DNA of 64,000 nucleotides from Myxococcales bacterium (GTDB lineage Bacteria > Myxococcota_A > Polyangia > Polyangiales > Ga0077539). Below the pieces are notes generated by a model. It saw only the letters and a program-made list of their open reading frames with translations. It had not been told where the DNA came from and searched no databases. A program made the position numbers and the translations under genes. Of the stretch, positions 54,327 to 63,752 are shown piece after piece (the stretch's first letter is position 1; each line of letters begins with the position of its first letter). Location of the stretch: contig JAAFIF010000012.1 in the NCBI GenBank assembly GCA_013298625.1, positions 1-64,000 of the forward strand, written 5' to 3'.

Positions 54327-55367
54327 CTAGCGAGACGGACTGCTCGGGCGTCGGGGCGCGCGCCAGAGGACCATGTCCGCGATGTAGTGGTGCGCGTTGA
54401 TCGCGTGGACGAGCACGAGATACGTGGCGCCGAGCCCGAACAACGCGACCGAGGCGTCGGCGAGCAACGCGGCGACCGTGTACATCGCGGCGCCGATCGC
54501 GGCGAACCCCGCGTAGAAGAGCCACCACCGCTCGGGTGCGACGAACCAGCGAAGGGCGTCGGGTTTGTCGTTGTCGGGTTGGTCGCGGTGGGCGTAGCGA
54601 CGGTTGTTCCACGCGTAGACGAAGAAGAGGTACTGCGCGTTGTGCCAGAGGTTGACCGCGAGCCAGCCGATCGATGGAGAGTCGATGACGATGTACGCGG
54701 CGACGAAGATCACCACCTGCGTGAGCAGATACAGGGTCGACGCGGGCTCGAGCCGACCTCGGTCCGACAGCGCGTCGCGCGCCGATCGCAGCGCGTAGGC
54801 GAAGAGCGCGAGCGCTGCTGATATCGCGCACACGATTTCAACCTGCGTGGGGATCACCGGCAGCGCGATCGGCACCGACAGAAACGTCGTCGGCCGCTGC
54901 GCGACCCGATGCGCCACCGCCCACAGCGCGACGAGGTACATCGCCCAGTCCGCGAGCGGGTCCGTCGCTTCGGCGCCGTTGGCGTGGCGCAGCGCGCGGT
55001 ACATCCCGCGGCCCTGACGGACGTAGTGAAAGGTCTGCCACAAGAAGTACCCGCCGTTGAGCGCGGCGATCCCTGCGACGCCAGCGATGGCCGCGACGCC
55101 TCCGATCGACAGCAGCGGCAGCGCCACGAGCTGCCACCGGTGCTCACGACGATCCGCCTCGCGAAACGCAGTGCGCGAGAAGGTCGACGCGACGTGCGGA
55201 AAGCTCAGCAGCCACAGGTCCGCGGTCACGACGTACGGCCACAGGCTCGGCCGCGCCGCGACGATCGCCGCGACCGAGAGCGCGAACAGCGAGACCGCGC
55301 CGACGAACCATCGGACAAACGTCCGCTCGCTCAGCGGCGAGCGCGCGAGTGCATCACCCGAGCTCAT
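54327..55367 (-). CDS. Polytopic membrane protein with conserved-looking histidines
   Basis: A 346-residue protein with about eight or nine helices. Histidines sit in helices or at their ends: SFPHVASTF, WQTFHYVRQGRG, NLWHNAQYLFFVYAWNN and HAINAHHYIADMVLW. That spacing suggests a metal-binding membrane oxygenase or desaturase-like active site, somewhat like Brp/Blh carotenoid dioxygenases, but I could not place it in that family. It is 24 bases downstream of a coiled-coil protein gene on the same strand and is the last gene of the run. Confidence 0.82.
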   Translation of the reverse strand: MSSGDALARSPLSERTFVRWFVGAVSLFALSVAAIVAARPSLWPYVVTADLWLLSFPHVASTFSRTAFREADRREHRWQLVALPLLSIGGVAAIAGVAGIAALNGGYFLWQTFHYVRQGRGMYRALRHANGAEATDPLADWAMYLVALWAVAHRVAQRPTTFLSVPIALPVIPTQVEIVCAISAALALFAYALRSARDALSDRGRLEPASTLYLLTQVVIFVAAYIVIDSPSIGWLAVNLWHNAQYLFFVYAWNNRRYAHRDQPDNDKPDALRWFVAPERWWLFYAGFAAIGAAMYTVAALLADASVALFGLGATYLVLVHAINAHHYIADMVLWRAPRRPSSPSR

Positions 55368-55391
55368 CGGCTCTCCACCGGCCCGTTGTGC

Positions 55392-55835
55392 TCAGGTGCC
55401 GCTCGGGATCGCGTGCGGCGCGTACGACGAAGGCAACGTCGGGAGCGTGGGGGGAATGCTCGGCGGCGTGGTGCTGTGCTCGATGACCGACGGCGGGGCG
55501 ACGGACGGCATCGGCACGGACACGGGGACTGGCGCCGACGACGGCGTGGTCTGCGGCGCGCGAAGGAGAAAGAACGACGCCGCGCCGCCGACGAACATCA
55601 TCGCGACGACCGCCGCGAGCACCACCACGATGGGCGTGGCGACCCCGGAGGGACGCGGACCGACCGAGCCGCCGAGGCGAGCGACCTCGCGCCGAAGCGT
55701 CTCGTTCTCCTGGCGCAGCCGTTGGCACTCGGGCTCGAGCGCCGCGACGCGCTGTCGAAGCGACTCGACCTGCGCCAGCGCCGCTTCGCGCTCGTCACGA
55801 TATCCGCCCGTTGCACCGCTCGATTGTGCGCTCAT
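55392..55835 (-). CDS. Coiled-coil single-pass membrane protein
   Basis: A 147-residue protein. A heptad-like coiled coil (about residues 15-55, EREAALAQVESLRQRVAALE) is followed by one membrane helix (about 66-90, IVVVLAAVVAMMFVGGAASF) and a Pro/Ser-rich extracytoplasmic tail. Unknown role. The start at 55835 is preferred over an upstream in-frame ATG at 55868 because it gives a compact N-terminus; this is a weak choice. Confidence 0.75.
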   Translation of the reverse strand: MSAQSSGATGGYRDEREAALAQVESLRQRVAALEPECQRLRQENETLRREVARLGGSVGPRPSGVATPIVVVLAAVVAMMFVGGAASFFLLRAPQTTPSSAPVPVSVPMPSVAPPSVIEHSTTPPSIPPTLPTLPSSYAPHAIPSGT

Positions 55836-55938
55836 TGCCGCTGCTCCCTCTGTCTCGAAGATCGCCATCGCGCCTGCGCGCGACCGCCGTTGTACACAAC
55901 GACGCCAGCGTAGCTTGGTAGCCCGACGCGCGACGAGC

Positions 55939-56535
55939 TCAGTCGGCGCACATCACGCGAGCCTGCCCTACCCACGCTGGCGCCTCGGTGAGCGCCGCGA
56001 CGAACGCGCGCGCCTCTCGCTCGGATCGAAAGTTCACGACGACGGCCATCGCGCCGCTGCCTTGGGGGACGGACTCGGGCAGCGCAGGCGCCACGATCGG
56101 CGAGCACGAAAGCTCACCCAAGCTCACCGCGAGCTGCAGCGCGCGCGCCTGGTCGAACACCGCGCTGAGCTCTGCCGACGGCCCGGACGAGACCGCCAAG
56201 AGCACAGTCCACGCGGTGCTCCCGTGGCGACCAAGGGTCCCGCGCGCTGGGCGCTGGCCCGGGCGCAGCGCGACCGCGCGAAGACCTGCGTGCACCACAG
56301 GCGGCGCAGCGTCGACCACCACAGGTGAAGCGTCGGGGACGGACACCGCTGCGTCCTGCTCCTCGACGACCGCGCTGGTCGCCGCGACGTCGGCGGTCAC
56401 CGTCGCGCTCGCGCCGCTGGCCGTGTTGCTCTCGACGTTGCCCGCCGAGCCTTGGCTCGACTGCGTGCAGGCTTGCGACCAGAGCGCCATCGCTGCGAGG
56501 GTCGCGACCGTTGCGTGCTTCATCGTTGAATTCAT
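55939..56535 (-). CDS. Small lipoprotein with Ala/Val-rich linker
   Basis: A 198-residue lipoprotein with lipobox SQAC (cysteine 23). A low-complexity Ala/Val/Asp linker is followed by a C-terminal alpha/beta region (STAWTVLLAVSSGPSAELS and AMAVVVNFRSEREARAFVAA) that resembles SPOR-like or ferredoxin-like folds; this is not a firm match. The start is the ATG at 56535; 56523 is an alternative giving the same signal. Function unknown. Confidence 0.72.
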   Translation of the reverse strand: MNSTMKHATVATLAAMALWSQACTQSSQGSAGNVESNTASGASATVTADVAATSAVVEEQDAAVSVPDASPVVVDAAPPVVHAGLRAVALRPGQRPARGTLGRHGSTAWTVLLAVSSGPSAELSAVFDQARALQLAVSLGELSCSPIVAPALPESVPQGSGAMAVVVNFRSEREARAFVAALTEAPAWVGQARVMCAD

Positions 56536-56588
56536 GTGCGTGACGTTCTCGTGTGGCTGTTCCAGTGAGAGCAATGCCCGTGCGGACT

Positions 56589-57278
56589 CTACCGCAGCAT
56601 TTGCAGCAGCTCGTCGTAGCTCGACGCGCGCTCGGCATAGCCGGGAGAAAAGATCGATCCCCGCAGCGCATCGCGCGACGCCGGATCGAGCACGCCAGCG
56701 TCACTGAGCGCGGCGCGGTATCTCGCGAGCTGATCGGCAAACGTGGGGTCGCCCGCGGACAGCCGTCGCACGAGCTGCGAGCCCTGCACGAGCGCGAGCA
56801 TGGGCCGCCGCAGCGCGCCGCCTGCGCCCGCGTCGCCGCCGCTGGCGTTGAGCGCGTCGACGCGCGCGCGCAGTCGATCCATGTCCGCGCGGATGGTGGC
56901 GAGCGGCTCGATGGGCCCCGCGGTCACCGCTGGGGTCGCGGTGGCCTCGGCGACCGCGGGCGTCAACGCAGCGGCGGTGATCGACGGCGGTTCGACGGCG
57001 TTTGCGACGGGTACGGGGGTCGGTTCGAGCGCGACTGGCGTCACGCTGGCGTCCATCGCGAGCGCGTCGGCGAGCGGCGATGCGCCAGGCGAGACGGCGG
57101 CGTCGCGCGGCGTGTCGGTGGTCGCGCCCGTGGCTTCGGGCGCTGTCTGTGCGCTGAGCGTCTGCGCGGCGTCCTGTGATTCACCGCTCGGAATCAGCGA
57201 TCGAACGCCGAGGACCAGCGCGACGCCGAGGCAGACCGTCGCGGCGACGGCGACGAGCACGGGGTTCGATTTGTTCAC
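56589..57278 (-). CDS. Single-pass membrane protein, Pro/Ala-rich
   Basis: A 229-residue protein. A membrane helix near the N-terminus (PVLVAVAATVCLGVALVLGV) is followed by a long Ala/Pro/Thr linker and a helical C-terminal domain (TIRADMDRLRARVDALNASG, RYRAALSDAGVLDPASRDAL). No family was recognised. The GTG start at 57278 lies 13 bases after the stop of the HEAT-like gene, so the two are probably cotranscribed. Confidence 0.75.
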   Translation of the reverse strand: MNKSNPVLVAVAATVCLGVALVLGVRSLIPSGESQDAAQTLSAQTAPEATGATTDTPRDAAVSPGASPLADALAMDASVTPVALEPTPVPVANAVEPPSITAAALTPAVAEATATPAVTAGPIEPLATIRADMDRLRARVDALNASGGDAGAGGALRRPMLALVQGSQLVRRLSAGDPTFADQLARYRAALSDAGVLDPASRDALRGSIFSPGYAERASSYDELLQMLR

Positions 57279-57291
57279 GCTCGGGGACCCT

Positions 57292-58137
57292 CTACTTCGA
57301 CTGCAATCCGTGGCCGCGAGCCCACTCGGCGTAGCTCGAAGCGCTCGTGGAAAACTCTTTCGCGAGCGGCGCGAGCACGACGTCCCACGCCGCCGCGGCG
57401 TAGTAGCGGGCGTTGTCGAGCAGCGCGTCGGCCATCGTGTGTCGTTCGGTCGCGTCGCGGGCGGCTGCGAGCTGCGCCTGCGCGCGCGGGATCGCCACGG
57501 CGGGGTCGATCGCATACAGCGCGATGGCTGCGGCCGATCGCAGCTCGTAGTCCGCGAGCGAGTGCGACACACGCTCGATCGAGTCGTGGTCCTTGCGGTA
57601 CACCAAGATCGAGCGGGCGCTCTTGCTCGCGCTGCCGAGGTCGTGCTCCCACGCGAGCGAGCGAAGCGCGTCGCGCACGTCTTGCCGCACTTCAACCTCG
57701 TTTTGCAGCCAGTTGAGCATGTTGCAGAGCAGCGAGCTCGACGGGTGGCGGTCTCGGGCAGCGGCGAGGTCGGGCCAGCTCCCCTGCTCGACCGCCGCGA
57801 GGATCGCGGTCGTCGCGCGAAACCGCGGGACCATGTCGAAGGGCTTGTTGCGGTTGATTCGCCCCTGAATTTGCACATGCAACGCGCGGAGCGACGCGAC
57901 TCGGACGGGCTCGTCCGTCGCGAGCGCGCCGTCGAGCAGCGCCTCGGTCGCCTCGTCGGTGCGGGCCTTCGAGAGCGTGATCGCCGCTGCGGTCCGATCT
58001 GCGGTCACCGTGCTGTTTCGCAGCGTGTGCGCCTCTGGCGACGGCTCGGACGCCTTCTTCGACGCGCTCTTCTTGGCGGGCGCGGACTTCTTGGCGGCGC
58101 TCTTCTTGGCGGGCGCCGAGTCGGTCTTCTTCACCAT
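57292..58137 (-). CDS. HEAT-like helical protein with histone-H1-like tail
   Basis: A 281-residue protein. The first 35 residues are Lys/Ala/Ser-rich (KKSAAKKSAPAKKSASKK), like histone H1 tails or bacterial nucleoid proteins. The rest is a helical solenoid with repeated pairs such as EPVRVASLRALHVQIQGRI and RVSHSLADYELRSAAAIALY, HEAT-like. The basic tail may bind nucleic acid or an anionic surface; this is inference. The start at 58137 is used because it begins the basic tail. Divergent from the M14-like gene. Confidence 0.8.
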   Translation of the reverse strand: MVKKTDSAPAKKSAAKKSAPAKKSASKKASEPSPEAHTLRNSTVTADRTAAAITLSKARTDEATEALLDGALATDEPVRVASLRALHVQIQGRINRNKPFDMVPRFRATTAILAAVEQGSWPDLAAARDRHPSSSLLCNMLNWLQNEVEVRQDVRDALRSLAWEHDLGSASKSARSILVYRKDHDSIERVSHSLADYELRSAAAIALYAIDPAVAIPRAQAQLAAARDATERHTMADALLDNARYYAAAAWDVVLAPLAKEFSTSASSYAEWARGHGLQSK

Positions 58138-58213
58138 CGCGGTAGTGTTCGCGCGTTCTAGGCGGGCGTTCAAGCCTCGTTCGCGGCGCGCCTGGTCTAT
58201 CGTCGCAGGCGCA

Positions 58214-59089
58214 GTGCCTACGCTCACCGAGCTCAGACAGTTCGCGCGGTACCACTTGTTGCGGCGCGCCCACGACCACCCCGCGCGCGAGCAAGAGCTC
58301 GGCGTCGTGTCGCTCGGCTACGACCCGGCGCAGTTCGAGAGAGAAGTGCGCGCGTTCGACGGCGCGGGGTTCACCGTAAGCGAGCGCGCGCGGGTCGAGT
58401 ACCGCGGTGTCCAGCGGGGGATCTTTCGAGCGCTCTCGAGCAACGCAGGGCGCGCGCGAAAGCGGCTGTTGATCCTCTCGGGGGTGCACGGCAACGAGCA
58501 CGCAGGGATCTTGAGCGTCCCTCGCGCGCTCGAGCGATTTCGCGCGACCCACGGCGACGGAGACCGCGTGGGGCTCTGCGTTCTCACGCCGGTCAACCCC
58601 GTCGGAGCCGCAGAGGACTCGCGGTTCAACGCGCAGGGGTACGACATCAACCGGGACTTCGTTCGGTTCGACACGGTCGAGGCGCGCGTCGTGAGAGAGA
58701 CCATGGACGAGCTTCGGCCGGACTTTGTGCTCTCGCTGCACGAAGGGCCACAAGACGCCTCGTTTATGTTCGCCAACGCGCACGTTGACGCAGCCCTTGC
58801 AGAGCGTCTCTTGCTCGCCCTCGAAGCCGGCGGAACGAAGCTCGCCACCCACGATTACTTCGGCAGTCGGCTGCGCCGCCCAGGGCTCTCGCCCTCGAGC
58901 CGCGCAGGACGCGCGGTGGTGCGCTTGTGGGCGCTCTCGCTCTCGATGATGGCGAGCAACGCGTTCAGCGAAGGACGCGGGGTGCCCGAACTCGTGCTCG
59001 AGAGCTCGTGGCGCAACCCCGATCGAGCCGAGCGACTTCGCGCGCACACAGACCTCTGCGCGGCGCTCTGCGACGAGCTCGCGCGCTGA
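58214..59089 (+). CDS. M14-like zinc carboxypeptidase/deacylase
   Basis: A 291-residue enzyme. LSGVHGNEHAG supplies H92 and E95, and LSLHEGP supplies H176 as the third zinc ligand. SRFNAQGYDINRDF matches the NPxGxDxNRxF-type segment of M14 peptidases. The length suits a short M14 protein or a succinylglutamate-desuccinylase/aspartoacylase-like deacylase. No signal peptide is present, so it works in the cytoplasm. GTG start, 76 bases from the divergent HEAT-like gene. The substrate is probably a peptide or N-acyl amino acid. Confidence 0.87.
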   Translation: MPTLTELRQFARYHLLRRAHDHPAREQELGVVSLGYDPAQFEREVRAFDGAGFTVSERARVEYRGVQRGIFRALSSNAGRARKRLLILSGVHGNEHAGILSVPRALERFRATHGDGDRVGLCVLTPVNPVGAAEDSRFNAQGYDINRDFVRFDTVEARVVRETMDELRPDFVLSLHEGPQDASFMFANAHVDAALAERLLLALEAGGTKLATHDYFGSRLRRPGLSPSSRAGRAVVRLWALSLSMMASNAFSEGRGVPELVLESSWRNPDRAERLRAHTDLCAALCDELAR

Positions 59090-59138
59090 GCGGCCCTCGG
59101 TCACGAATCGCAGCGACGGCCGCACGTGGGAGCGCAGC

Positions 59139-60593
59139 ATGAAGAGAAGTCACGAGAAGGCGATGTGCGGATTGCGATGGTGGTTCGCCGCGGCGGCGAT
59201 GGTCGCGATGACCGCCGACGCGCGCGCTGAAAACGTTCCGCACTACGACCTGCGCGGGCTCGCGCTGCAGAGCGACGCGATCGTGTTCGCGACCCGCACC
59301 GAGGTCCGGCGCGAAAGCCCGTACCGAACGATCGAGACCTTTCGCGTCACGCGCGCGGTGGCCGGCGCCGTTCGCGTCGGAGCGACGATCACCCTCGACA
59401 CTTCGCTCTACGCGAGCTCGACGGCGTGCGCGCACCCCGACCCTGACGCCGCGCTCTTCTTGACGCGCGACCGCAACGACGCGTGGCAGCTCGTCCTCTC
59501 GGGCATGCGCGTCTCGTGCGGAGGCGTCGCGTATCGCTTCGTGCAGCAGCGCAACCCCGGAGGACTCGAGCCCGTCGAGCAGCTCGCCGAGCCAGCGGAC
59601 GCAACGGCAAACGGGCGCGCGCCAGTGCCGTGGACCGCGCTCGCACCGATGATCGACCGCGCGATCACCGCGGCAAACGTCGTTCGGCGCTACGAAGCAC
59701 AGCCCGCGAGCCCGACGCGCGACGCGCTGTTGGCGCTGCTTCCGCCACAGCCTGACCGCGCCGCGCAGATGCTCGACGACTACGTGTACGAGCCGCGGGC
59801 GCACGATGTGGTGACCGAGCGCGTGGCGCGGATCTTCGAGGCCCGGCGCGACGTGTCTGGGGCGCTCGCTGCCGGCGCTCGCGTGAGCGCGACGTCGTTC
59901 GAGTACCGTCCAAACGCGCCGCTCAGCGCGCAGGATCTTTGGTCGGTCATCGAGCGCGCGACCGATCCGCCCGAGCTGCGGGCGACGGCGATTCGCGCGG
60001 TGACGACGTTCACGCTGCTCGTGCCGGCGATGGTCGATCGCCTCGCGCCGCTGCTGCGCGACCCCGACGCGCTCGTTCGACACGCCGCTGCGCGGGCTCT
60101 GTTGCTGGGTCGAAGCGGGTCGAGCTCGGAGCCCAACGATGGTGTACGGCGCAGGGCCGTCGAGCGCGCGATCGATCAGCTCATGGGGAGGTTGGTGGCG
60201 ACCGAGCAAGATCCAACGCTGCGATTCTGGCTCTATTTGCAGGGCGCTTCGACGCCATCGCCGCTCGGACGCCTCGCGCCGCGCACAGCGTTCTTCGCGC
60301 ACGCACAGCAACGGTCCGCGCAGTTCGGCGTGGCCTCGCGCGGGACGCGAGGCGCTCCGCGGGTCGAGTCGGTCGAGCTCGAGCTGAGCGCGCCGGGCAG
60401 CGCGACGATCGCGTGCGGAGCGCAGGTGCACCGCGCGCGTTGGTCCACGGCGGGAGCGTCCATGTGGGACGCGGCGCTGCGCTGCGGGGGCGCGCGGGAC
60501 GGGCAAACGTACATGGCGCGGCTGCGCGTTCGGGTGGCAGACGCGGGCGCTCCTGCGGTGCGTGTGGTGGACGTGCCAGCGCTGCGCTGGTGA
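59139..60593 (+). CDS. Secreted protein, unknown, HEAT-like middle
   Basis: A 484-residue exported protein with a signal peptide ending at TADARA (residue 30). The N-terminal domain (NVPHYDLRGLALQSDAIVFA) has a beta-rich stretch with two Cys. A middle alpha-helical part follows (PAMVDRLAPLLRDPDALVRH, HEAT-like), and the C-terminus has a beta domain with two Cys (SATIACGAQ, ALRCGGARD). No enzyme motif was seen. It may belong with the following lipoprotein gene, which starts 132 bases downstream on the same strand. Confidence 0.78.
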   Translation: MKRSHEKAMCGLRWWFAAAAMVAMTADARAENVPHYDLRGLALQSDAIVFATRTEVRRESPYRTIETFRVTRAVAGAVRVGATITLDTSLYASSTACAHPDPDAALFLTRDRNDAWQLVLSGMRVSCGGVAYRFVQQRNPGGLEPVEQLAEPADATANGRAPVPWTALAPMIDRAITAANVVRRYEAQPASPTRDALLALLPPQPDRAAQMLDDYVYEPRAHDVVTERVARIFEARRDVSGALAAGARVSATSFEYRPNAPLSAQDLWSVIERATDPPELRATAIRAVTTFTLLVPAMVDRLAPLLRDPDALVRHAAARALLLGRSGSSSEPNDGVRRRAVERAIDQLMGRLVATEQDPTLRFWLYLQGASTPSPLGRLAPRTAFFAHAQQRSAQFGVASRGTRGAPRVESVELELSAPGSATIACGAQVHRARWSTAGASMWDAALRCGGARDGQTYMARLRVRVADAGAPAVRVVDVPALRW

Positions 60594-60725
60594 GCGTGCC
60601 GTGGGCGCACGGGTGTTCGCGCGGTTCACGGTCGTCGCGGGCGGCAGCGCGCAATGGGCTGTGATTTCGCAGGCGAACACTCACAGTGACCGAGTGGCCT
60701 GCATCGTGCAGTCTGTGTCCGCACG

Positions 60726-61865
60726 ATGGGCGAAGCGAGACTTGGACGAACGGTCGCAGCGAGATGGACGATCAGCGGTGCACGCGCGTGGGTCGTGCTG
60801 GGGTTGGCGCTCGGTGGATGCGCGGCGGTCCCCGAAGTCGACGCGACGCCGGTGGCGGGTGACGCGATCTCGCACCGGTCGTTGATCTGGGGCGCGAGCG
60901 ACAACGAAGCGTGGATCGTGGGGACACACGCGCCGAGCAACGCGGGCGCGATCGCGCGGTGGGACGGACAGCGAGCGACGTTGGTGAGTCACCCGCCGTT
61001 CGTCGTTCCGCGGGTGATCGCGGGGACGAGCGCGCGGGACGTGTGGGTCGTGACCGACGGCGTCATGCAGCCTGCGCAAGTGCTTCGATGGAACGGCGAG
61101 CAGTGGTCCATCGTGCACACGTTCGAGCAGAGCGGGTTGTCGATCGACTCGATCGTCGCGCTCGCGCCGGACAACGTGTGGATCGGCGGAAGCACGCGGA
61201 CCATGATCAACCGCGCCAACACACAGTTCACGCCGTGGCTAGCGCGCTGGGACGGGACGCGCTTCGAGCAGAATCTGTTCAACCCCACGATGCAGCCCCG
61301 CGCACAGGTCGTTCACTCGCTCGTCGTGCACGCGGACGGCGAAGCGTGGCTTCGCGCCAGCGCTGACAGAGCGACCTATCACCACCCCGCAGGCGCGCCG
61401 CTCACCGAGTGGCAACGAATCGCAGACAGGGAGTCGAACGGCCGCGGCGAGCTGATCGGCGCGAGCGACGGCGCGGTGTTGCTGATGAACACTCAGCTCT
61501 CGCGGTGGAACGATGCCTCTCAGAGCTTCGAGCCGACGAGCACCGCCGCGCTGCTGTCTGCGAACGGACCGGCGAGAGGCGTCGCGCTCGGAGTCAACGA
61601 CGTGTGGACGGGCGGCGTGGAGGCGTACGGGCCCGAGCGCTGCGGACTCTCGGGAGGAGCGCTCGGCGGGATCAGCTGGCAGTGCTCTCCAGCCGGGTAT
61701 TTTCCAGCTCTTTTGCATTGGAACGGAGCGCGCTGGTCCTCCACATCGCTCTCGCCCAACTTTCGCCCGCCGCACATCTTGTGGCGCGAGCCCACCTCGG
61801 GCGCGCTCTGGGTTGGCGACGGAGCGCTCATGGGCCGCGTCCGCGCCGACCAGCTCCGTCCGTGA
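60726..61865 (+). CDS. Propeller-like lipoprotein
   Basis: A 379-residue lipoprotein (lipobox LGGC, cysteine 32). The mature part has Trp-rich blade motifs such as SARDVWVVTDG, VLRWNGEQWS, LARWDGTRFEQN and LHWNGARWSSTS, suggesting a seven-bladed beta propeller exposed at the cell surface. Unknown ligand. The next gene starts 40 bases downstream on the same strand. Confidence 0.82.
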   Translation: MGEARLGRTVAARWTISGARAWVVLGLALGGCAAVPEVDATPVAGDAISHRSLIWGASDNEAWIVGTHAPSNAGAIARWDGQRATLVSHPPFVVPRVIAGTSARDVWVVTDGVMQPAQVLRWNGEQWSIVHTFEQSGLSIDSIVALAPDNVWIGGSTRTMINRANTQFTPWLARWDGTRFEQNLFNPTMQPRAQVVHSLVVHADGEAWLRASADRATYHHPAGAPLTEWQRIADRESNGRGELIGASDGAVLLMNTQLSRWNDASQSFEPTSTAALLSANGPARGVALGVNDVWTGGVEAYGPERCGLSGGALGGISWQCSPAGYFPALLHWNGARWSSTSLSPNFRPPHILWREPTSGALWVGDGALMGRVRADQLRP

Positions 61866-61905
61866 GCGATCGCCTCGCGCAGCGCGATCGGGGCACACTC
61901 GCGCG

Positions 61906-63732
61906 ATGCACGTCCTCGCCCCCGAGCAGCTCCCTTCGTTCTTCGTCGCAGCCTACGGAACGAGCCCATTTCGAATCGGATCGACGTACCCGAGCCGCCA
62001 GCACGCCGCGCTCTCGCCAGACGGCGCGGACCTCTACTTCGCGAGCTACCCGCACGTGCTCGTCTTGTCGACAGCGGACGGCCTCGTACACCGGCGATGG
62101 AGCGCGAAGAACGCGATCCACCACCAGCTCGCCTTCGCCTGCGACGGCGCCCTGATCGTGTGCACAGACCGCGAGCTCTGGTGGAGCACCCGCGAGCCGC
62201 ATTCGTTCACCGCGCTGCCGCTGCAGGGCACGTACAGCGCGCTGCTCGCCGCCTCCCCGACAGATCCGAGGCGCTGCGCGCTCGTCGCGACGTACGGCCC
62301 CGCCAGGGCCATGATCGTCGATGGCAGCGACGGCGCCGCCACCTCGGTCATCGCCATCCAGGCCGGCGACCCGAGCAAGGACGGGCCTGCGATCGCCATC
62401 GCGTTTTCGACGGACGGCGCCGAAGTGCTCATCGCTCACCTCCGCTCGATCCTTCGCTTCGACGCTCGAACCGGCGAGTCGCTCGGCGTCCTTCTCGACA
62501 CGCAGCAGTCCAACGCGGGCATCGAGTGGATGCAGGGCTTCGTCGTGCTCGATCGCGCGCGAGGGCTGGTGCTTACGGGCACCGGCGAGGTCGTCGTGAT
62601 CGACCTCGCGTCCGGCGCTCCGCTGGCGCGCGCAACGCATGGAGAGCGGTTCTCGCACCTGTCCGCAGCCAGCGCCGCGGGCCGCGTGGTGGTCGCGCGC
62701 AGCGGCGTCGCGGTGGTCGTCGACACCGGAGACCTTCGAGCGATCGCCGTCGTTCGCGCGGACTTCCGGCTCGAGCACGGCGCGGAGATCCTGGTCGGTC
62801 CGGGCGACGAACGCGCGTGGATCCTCGACGATCGCGGGGCGATTCACGGCTTGTCGCTCGTTGACGGAGCGCTCGATCGACGCGAGCCCGCCTGCTATCC
62901 GTCCGGCCTCGCGTGGCGCGGAGATCACCTCGTCGTCGCGCGACTGCTCTCGCCCGCCGAAGAGATCGACCTGCGCACGGGCGAGTCGCGCTTCGTCGCG
63001 ATGGGCGAGTTCTGCGAAGCGCCGTTGCTCTCGCCCGCAGCCGATCGCGTCTTCTCGCAGAGCGTCTCCCGCCTCGCCTGCTGGAGAACGCTCGCCGACG
63101 GAAGCACCACAGCCCCGATCGCCGTCGCGGGGCTGCCCTTCTTCGCAGGCGATGCGCTCTGGTGGTTCGACGCCAAGCAACAGCGACTCGTCACCGACGG
63201 GCGCACGATCTCGCTCGCGCCGATCAAAGACGGGCGGGTGTTGGCGACGTCGCCTTCGGGCCGGCGCGCGTTCGTCGCGACCAAATCCGAAGCGATCATC
63301 GTCGAGCTCGCCGAGGGCGCGGTGCTCGCGCGGTACAAGCTTCTCAGCGTTCAGTTCGCGAAGTTCGTCACCGAAGACGAGCTCGTGACCGTGGGATCGA
63401 AAGGGACGCATTGGATCGCGGCCCTCACGGGCGCAGTGCTCGCGCGCGCGCCGAAGCTCTTCGCCGAGCGCGCGGCGGTCTCGAGCGACGGCGCCATCGT
63501 CGCGATCACATCGGGCGTCGACTACGTCGCGCTGGTGACCCGCGACCGCCCCGACGACGTCGTCGCGTTCACGGGCGCGTCGCACCCGCGATGCCTCGCG
63601 TTCTCTGCGGACGACAAGCGGCTCGCCGTCGTCGGAAGCGAGAGCGTCGTGCGCGTGTTCGACGTCGACGCTGCGCTCGCCACGCGCGCAGCGCCGAAGG
63701 AGAAGAAGGCCAGGCGCGCGAAGGGTCAGTGA
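61906..63732 (+). CDS. WD40/propeller-like cytosolic protein
   Basis: A 608-residue protein with no signal peptide. Repeated segments such as HAALSPDGADLYFASYP, AIAFSTDGAEVLIAHLRSIL and CLAFSADDKRLAVVGSESV read as WD40/YVTN-like blades, enough for two propellers. The C-terminus is basic (KEKKARRAKGQ). Function unknown; such proteins are usually scaffolds. The ATG at 61906 follows the preceding stop by 40 bases. Confidence 0.82.
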   Translation: MHVLAPEQLPSFFVAAYGTSPFRIGSTYPSRQHAALSPDGADLYFASYPHVLVLSTADGLVHRRWSAKNAIHHQLAFACDGALIVCTDRELWWSTREPHSFTALPLQGTYSALLAASPTDPRRCALVATYGPARAMIVDGSDGAATSVIAIQAGDPSKDGPAIAIAFSTDGAEVLIAHLRSILRFDARTGESLGVLLDTQQSNAGIEWMQGFVVLDRARGLVLTGTGEVVVIDLASGAPLARATHGERFSHLSAASAAGRVVVARSGVAVVVDTGDLRAIAVVRADFRLEHGAEILVGPGDERAWILDDRGAIHGLSLVDGALDRREPACYPSGLAWRGDHLVVARLLSPAEEIDLRTGESRFVAMGEFCEAPLLSPAADRVFSQSVSRLACWRTLADGSTTAPIAVAGLPFFAGDALWWFDAKQQRLVTDGRTISLAPIKDGRVLATSPSGRRAFVATKSEAIIVELAEGAVLARYKLLSVQFAKFVTEDELVTVGSKGTHWIAALTGAVLARAPKLFAERAAVSSDGAIVAITSGVDYVALVTRDRPDDVVAFTGASHPRCLAFSADDKRLAVVGSESVVRVFDVDAALATRAAPKEKKARRAKGQ

Positions 63733-63752
63733 CGGTCGAGCCGACGGCTGTC

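Noticed and set aside
54327..55367. Brp/Blh carotenoid dioxygenase assignment
   Set aside because: The histidine pattern is suggestive, but the family motifs do not match well enough to name it.
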